Assembly: GCA_051872775.1 (NCBI GenBank)
Contig: JBJEEE010000018.1
Location: forward strand, 1 to 17,499
Length of the DNA: 17,499 bases
Source of the DNA: UMGS75 sp051872775
Lineage (GTDB): Bacteria; Bacillota_I; Bacilli_A; ML615J-28; CAG-313
Direction: 5' to 3'
Shown: one piece after another, positions 13,921-17,499 of the stretch
How the letters are laid out: the number at the start of each line of letters is the position of its first letter
Numbering within the stretch: the first letter of the stretch is position 1
Position numbers and translations under genes: made by a program
The notes under the pieces: generated by a model
Databases searched by the model: none
The model's input: the letters and a program-made list of their open reading frames with translations, nothing else
Told to the model about the DNA's origin: nothing

Positions 13921-14550
13921 ATGGTGTATAAAACAATTCCCAAAACTGTTATTGAAAGAGTACCTTTGTACATTAATTATCTTAAAAACATTGATTGTAA
14001 TAAAGTAAAAACTATTTCCGCAACCATTATTTCTCAAGAATTAGGTCTTGGTGAAGTTTTAGTTAGAAAAGATCTTAATATGATTGCAGGAATTGGAAAG
14101 CCTAAGATAGGTTATTATGTCAGTGATTTAAGGGAAAAACTAAGGTCACTAATAAGTACAGAAAAAAAGAAAACAGTGATTATAGTTGGTATTGGTAAAA
14201 TTGGTGAAGCTCTTGCTCGATATAAGGGATTTGGATTAAATGGATTTGATATTATTCAACTGTTTGATTCTGATGTTGGAAAAATTGGAAGAGTAATTAA
14301 TCAACAAAAAATAAATGACATTTCTAATCTGGAATCATATTGTCAAAATCATCAAGTTGATATGGCAGTATTATCTGTTGATTCAGAACATGCACAAGAT
14401 GTATGCAATCGTCTTTCAAATTGTGGAATTAAAGGTATTCTCAATTTTACTAATGTTTTATTAATTACACCAAATCAAATAATTGTAAGAAATGTTGATA
14501 TTGTATCACAACTTATGATTTTAGCACTTGAAATAAATAATAATAAATAA
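13921..14550 (+). CDS. rex: Redox-sensing transcriptional repressor Rex
   Basis: This dimeric repressor senses the NADH/NAD+ ratio and controls fermentation genes. It is 209 residues, the normal length. The N-terminal winged helix (1-70) contains VRKDL (R49-K50-D51) in the recognition helix. The Rossmann domain has G90-I-G92-K-I-G95 and an acidic second strand (LFDSDVGKIG) expected for NAD(H). The family segments ARYKGF, GIKGILNF and VRNVDI are present, the last in the C-terminal swapped helix region. The stretch after VRKDL is divergent: NMIAGIGKPKIGYYV where most Rex proteins read SYFGEFGKRGVGYDV. Shine-Dalgarno AGAAAGGA precedes the ATG by about ten bases. adhE follows after 11 bases, so regulator and main NADH-consuming enzyme are cotranscribed and presumably feedback-controlled. 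Confidence 0.94.
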   Translation: MVYKTIPKTVIERVPLYINYLKNIDCNKVKTISATIISQELGLGEVLVRKDLNMIAGIGKPKIGYYVSDLREKLRSLISTEKKKTVIIVGIGKIGEALARYKGFGLNGFDIIQLFDSDVGKIGRVINQQKINDISNLESYCQNHQVDMAVLSVDSEHAQDVCNRLSNCGIKGILNFTNVLLITPNQIIVRNVDIVSQLMILALEINNNK

Positions 14551-14561
14551 AGGAGAAAAAT

Positions 14562-17258
14562 ATGGAGAAAAAATACAAAATTGTTGATAGTTTAGAAAAA
14601 CTAAATCAAAGAATGGAAGAGTTACGTCAAGCCCAAAGAATTTATGCAACTTATACGCAAGAACAAGTTGATAAAATCTTTCTAGCAGCATCACTTGCGG
14701 CAAACCAAGCTAGAATAGAACTAGCTAAGCTTGCGGTAGAAGAAACTAAAATGGGTGTTGTCGAAGATAAAGTAATTAAAAACCATTATGCATCTGAATA
14801 TATTTATAATAAATATCGTAATACAGTTACATGTGGCGTAATAGAAGAAGATAAAGCCTATGGAATTAAAAAGATTGCAGAACCTATTGGTATTATTGCA
14901 GCAGTTATTCCAACAACTAATCCAACATCAACCGCAATATTTAAAACTCTACTTGCATTAAAAACTCGAAATGGTATCATTATTAGTCCTCATCCTCGTG
15001 CTAAAAACTCTACAATTAAAGCTGCTCAAATTATCTTAGAAGCAGCCGTTAAAGCCGGTGCACCTGAGGGTATTATTGGTTGGATTGATGTACCAAGTCT
15101 TGAATTAACTAATACTGTTATGAAAGAAGCAGATATAATTCTTGCTACAGGTGGACCTGGTATGGTTAAAGCAGCCTATTCATCAGGTAAACCAGCCGTA
15201 GGTGTTGGTGCCGGAAATACTCCTGCTATCATAGATGATTCTGCAAATGTAGTGTTAGCTGTAAACTCTATTATTCATTCTAAAACATTTGATAATGGTA
15301 TGATTTGCGCATCAGAACAATCGGTAATTGTTCTTGATAAAGTTTATGAAGCTGTTAAAGTTGAATTTGCTAGAAGAGGATGCTATTTCTTATCGGAAGA
15401 AGAACTTAATAAAGTACGTAAAACAATTATCATCAACGGTTCATTAAATGCTAAAATTGTAGGTCAAAAAGCTGCTAAAATCGCTGATCTTTCCGGTATT
15501 AGTGTTCCAAGTGGTACTAAGATTTTGATTGGTGAAGTAAGTTCTGTTGAATTGTCTGAAGAATTTGCTCATGAAAAATTATCGCCAGTTCTTGCAATGT
15601 ATCATGCAAAAGATATAAATGATGCCTTTATGAAAGCTGAACACTTAATTGCAGATGGAGGATATGGCCATACATCTTCAATCTACTTAAACGAAATAAC
15701 TGAACAAGCTAAACTAGAAGAGTTTGCTCATCGTATGAAAACATGTCGTATTCTTGTCAATACTCCTGCATCACAAGGCGGTATTGGAGATATTTATAAC
15801 TTTAAACTTGCTCCATCTCTAACACTAGGTTGTGGCTCATGGGGTGGAAATAGTGTATCTGAAAACGTCGGTGTTAAACACTTAATTAATATAAAAACTG
15901 TTGCAGAAAGAAGGGAAAATATGCTTTGGTTTAGAGCTCCAGAAAAAGTATACATTAAAAAAGGTTGCTTACCTGTTGCCTTAGATGAATTAAAAACAGT
16001 AATGAACAAGAAACGTGTCTTCCTTGTTACAGACCAATTCTTGTATAACAATGGTAATGCAAATCCTATTATTGAAAAAATCAAAGAAATGAATATGGAA
16101 TATTCTGTATTCTTTGATGTTGAACCTGATCCAACTCTTGCATGTGCTAAAAAAGGTGCTGAACAAATGAATTCATTTAAACCTGATTGCATTATTGCCT
16201 TTGGTGGTGGTTCTGCTATGGATGCTGCTAAAATTATGTGGGTATTATATGAACATCCTGAAGTAGACTTTATGGATATGGCTATGCGTTTTATGGATAT
16301 CCGTAAGAGAATTTATACTTTCCCTAAGATGGGTGAAAAAGCATACTTTATCGCTATTCCTACTTCAGCTGGTACGGGATCGGAAGTTACTCCATTTGCG
16401 GTAATTACCGATGAGAAAACACATATTAAATATCCACTTGCTGATTATGAATTATTACCAAAGATGGCTATTATCGACGCTGACTTCCATATGACTGCTC
16501 CTCGTGGACTTACTGCCGCATCTGGTATTGATGCTGTAACACATGCGCTTGAAGCGTATGCTTCCGTAATGGCTACTGATTACACTGATAGTTTAGCCCT
16601 AAAAGCATTAAAAATAATATTCGAATATTTACCTCGTGCATACAATGATGGTCCACATGATCCAGAAGCAAGAGAAAAGATGGCTAATGCTGCTACAATG
16701 GCTGGTATGGCTTTTGCTAATGCCTTTTTAGGTGTATGTCATTCAATGGCTCATAAACTTGGTGCATTCCATCACATTGCCCATGGTGTTGCTAACGCTT
16801 TAATGATTGATGAAGTAATTAGATTTAATTCACAAGAAGTACCTCAAAAGATGGGAACTTTCCCTCAATATGATCATCCTCATACTTTAGAAAGATATGC
16901 TGAAGTTGCTGAGTATTTAGGTATCGATGGCAATGATGACCAAGAAAAAGTAAATAACTTAATTAAAGCAATTGATAATCTAAAAGCACAAGTTGGAATT
17001 AAACCAACAATTAAGGATTATGTACCAAATGAAGAAGACTTCCTTAACCGTCTTGATGAAATGGTTGAACAAGCCTTCGATGATCAATGCACAGGTGCTA
17101 ACCCACGTTATCCATTAATGAGTGAAATCAAACAAATGTACTTAAATGCTTATTATGGAAAAACATTCCAAGAAGAAGCAGTACCTTCTCAAGAAATTGT
17201 AAGTCCAGTTGATGAAAAAGATTTCAAGAACATTTATCGTAAAACTAATTTAAAATAA
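14562..17258 (+). CDS. adhE: Bifunctional acetaldehyde-CoA/alcohol dehydrogenase
   Basis: This enzyme reduces acetyl-CoA to acetaldehyde and then to ethanol, regenerating two NAD+ and acting as the electron sink of mixed fermentation. It is 898 residues, against 891 in E. coli. The N-terminal aldehyde dehydrogenase half (about 1-440) has the catalytic C249 in DNGMICASEQ. The C-terminal iron-dependent alcohol dehydrogenase half (about 450-870) has the nucleotide-binding GGGSAMDAAK and the iron ligands D657, H661, H727 and H741, each four positions after the E. coli numbering. A polar tail of about 30 residues ends the protein. AdhE normally assembles into cytoplasmic filaments called spirosomes. 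Shine-Dalgarno AAAGGAGA precedes the ATG. It is the second gene of the rex operon, consistent with NADH-responsive control. Both halves are intact, so it should be fully bifunctional. Confidence 0.98.
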   Translation: MEKKYKIVDSLEKLNQRMEELRQAQRIYATYTQEQVDKIFLAASLAANQARIELAKLAVEETKMGVVEDKVIKNHYASEYIYNKYRNTVTCGVIEEDKAYGIKKIAEPIGIIAAVIPTTNPTSTAIFKTLLALKTRNGIIISPHPRAKNSTIKAAQIILEAAVKAGAPEGIIGWIDVPSLELTNTVMKEADIILATGGPGMVKAAYSSGKPAVGVGAGNTPAIIDDSANVVLAVNSIIHSKTFDNGMICASEQSVIVLDKVYEAVKVEFARRGCYFLSEEELNKVRKTIIINGSLNAKIVGQKAAKIADLSGISVPSGTKILIGEVSSVELSEEFAHEKLSPVLAMYHAKDINDAFMKAEHLIADGGYGHTSSIYLNEITEQAKLEEFAHRMKTCRILVNTPASQGGIGDIYNFKLAPSLTLGCGSWGGNSVSENVGVKHLINIKTVAERRENMLWFRAPEKVYIKKGCLPVALDELKTVMNKKRVFLVTDQFLYNNGNANPIIEKIKEMNMEYSVFFDVEPDPTLACAKKGAEQMNSFKPDCIIAFGGGSAMDAAKIMWVLYEHPEVDFMDMAMRFMDIRKRIYTFPKMGEKAYFIAIPTSAGTGSEVTPFAVITDEKTHIKYPLADYELLPKMAIIDADFHMTAPRGLTAASGIDAVTHALEAYASVMATDYTDSLALKALKIIFEYLPRAYNDGPHDPEAREKMANAATMAGMAFANAFLGVCHSMAHKLGAFHHIAHGVANALMIDEVIRFNSQEVPQKMGTFPQYDHPHTLERYAEVAEYLGIDGNDDQEKVNNLIKAIDNLKAQVGIKPTIKDYVPNEEDFLNRLDEMVEQAFDDQCTGANPRYPLMSEIKQMYLNAYYGKTFQEEAVPSQEIVSPVDEKDFKNIYRKTNLK

Positions 17259-17274
17259 TAGTAGGAGGAATAAT

Positions 17275-17499
17275 ATGAAACTTGAAAAAATAATAGCTGT
17301 TAGAAATACAAAAGTTGTTTATAAAGAAGATAACGACTGTATAAAAGTATTTAACGAGAATTTCTCAAAAGCTGATATTCTTAATGAAGCCTTAAATCAT
17401 GCACGTGTTGAGGAACTACCAATCAATGTACCTAGTATTAAAGCAGTAACGATGATTGATGGAAAGTGGGCTATAGTTACAGAATATATCAAAGGTAAT
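17275..17499 (+). CDS. Kinase-fold phosphotransferase, N-terminal part (cut by window end)
   Basis: The first 75 codons are open to the window end, starting at an ATG seven bases after a perfect Shine-Dalgarno AGGAGG (17263-17268) and 16 bases after adhE. The fragment begins MKLEKIIAVRNTKVVYKED and reads as the N-lobe of a protein-kinase-like phosphotransferase. CIKVF carries the likely ATP-binding lysine, NEALNHARVEEL the matching glutamate helix, and KWAIVTEYIKG the hinge region. It resembles the TIGR02172-type family of small-molecule or aminoglycoside phosphotransferase-like proteins, whose substrates are mostly unknown. The catalytic loop lies beyond the window, so activity cannot be judged. 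It is probably cotranscribed with adhE. Confidence 0.75.
   Translation, partial: MKLEKIIAVRNTKVVYKEDNDCIKVFNENFSKADILNEALNHARVEELPINVPSIKAVTMIDGKWAIVTEYIKGN

Noticed and set aside
15794..16192. 132-codon open frame on the minus strand inside adhE
   Set aside because: It lies fully inside the conserved adhE coding sequence and resembles no protein family.
1..17499. CRISPR array, mobile element, tRNA or rRNA
   Set aside because: No regularly spaced repeats, transposase or integrase gene, cloverleaf or rRNA-like conserved sequence was seen on either strand.

Overview
This 17.5 kb window is AT-rich and densely coding, with every real gene on the + strand. It looks like chromosome from a low-GC, fermentative, endospore-forming member of the Bacillota. 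The strongest marker is a dacF-spoIIAA-spoIIAB-sigF block in the Bacillus/Clostridium gene order. It sits with a Rex/AdhE fermentation module, Gram-positive Shine-Dalgarno sequences and short hairpin-plus-T terminators. The very low GC and a shrunken sigma-F gene suggest a reduced lineage such as an Erysipelotrichia-like or uncultured Bacilli group. That placement is inference. I see no transposon, phage, CRISPR array, tRNA or rRNA.

Layout. (1) 111-2235: a pyrimidine-nucleoside phosphorylase gene with a clear promoter, followed by an MgtC/SapB-family membrane protein gene and a terminator. (2) 2253-5829: asnA, malQ and a diacylglycerol kinase-like lipid kinase gene, spaced as one operon and closed by a terminator. 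(3) 5877-8439: the sporulation block, made of a DacF-type D,D-carboxypeptidase gene with its own terminator, then overlapping spoIIAA-spoIIAB-sigF. (4) 8469-11225: a zinc-type ArsR/CzrA sensor and a P1B-2 metal-exporting ATPase, with a promoter and an overlapping palindromic operator. (5) 11304-12211: a single DUF362 gene lacking the usual ferredoxin insert. (6) 12343-13862: two orphan regulators, a small XRE protein and a LysR-type protein, each followed by a terminator; the 250 bp between them holds a spaced inverted repeat. (7) 13866 to the right end: rex and adhE as an operon, then the first 75 codons of a kinase-fold phosphotransferase cut by the window edge.

How the genes work together. 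SpoIIAB should hold the sigma factor inactive and phosphorylate SpoIIAA; unphosphorylated SpoIIAA should release the sigma factor in the forespore. ArsR/CzrA should repress itself and the exporter until zinc-like ions rise. Rex should read the NADH/NAD+ balance and control AdhE, which consumes NADH to make ethanol.

The most interesting observation is the sigma-F protein. At 153 residues it keeps the region 2 and region 4 domains but has only a short linker where region 3 should be. Region 3 is the part of sigma-F through which SpoIIAB is known to bind in Bacillus. The partner proteins SpoIIAA and SpoIIAB are full length, with all expected catalytic residues. Either the sigma/anti-sigma interface has been rewired, or this is a minimal form of the sigma-F switch. 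Secondary points are the divergent DNA-binding region of Rex with no canonical Rex operator upstream, and the ferredoxin-less DUF362 protein.
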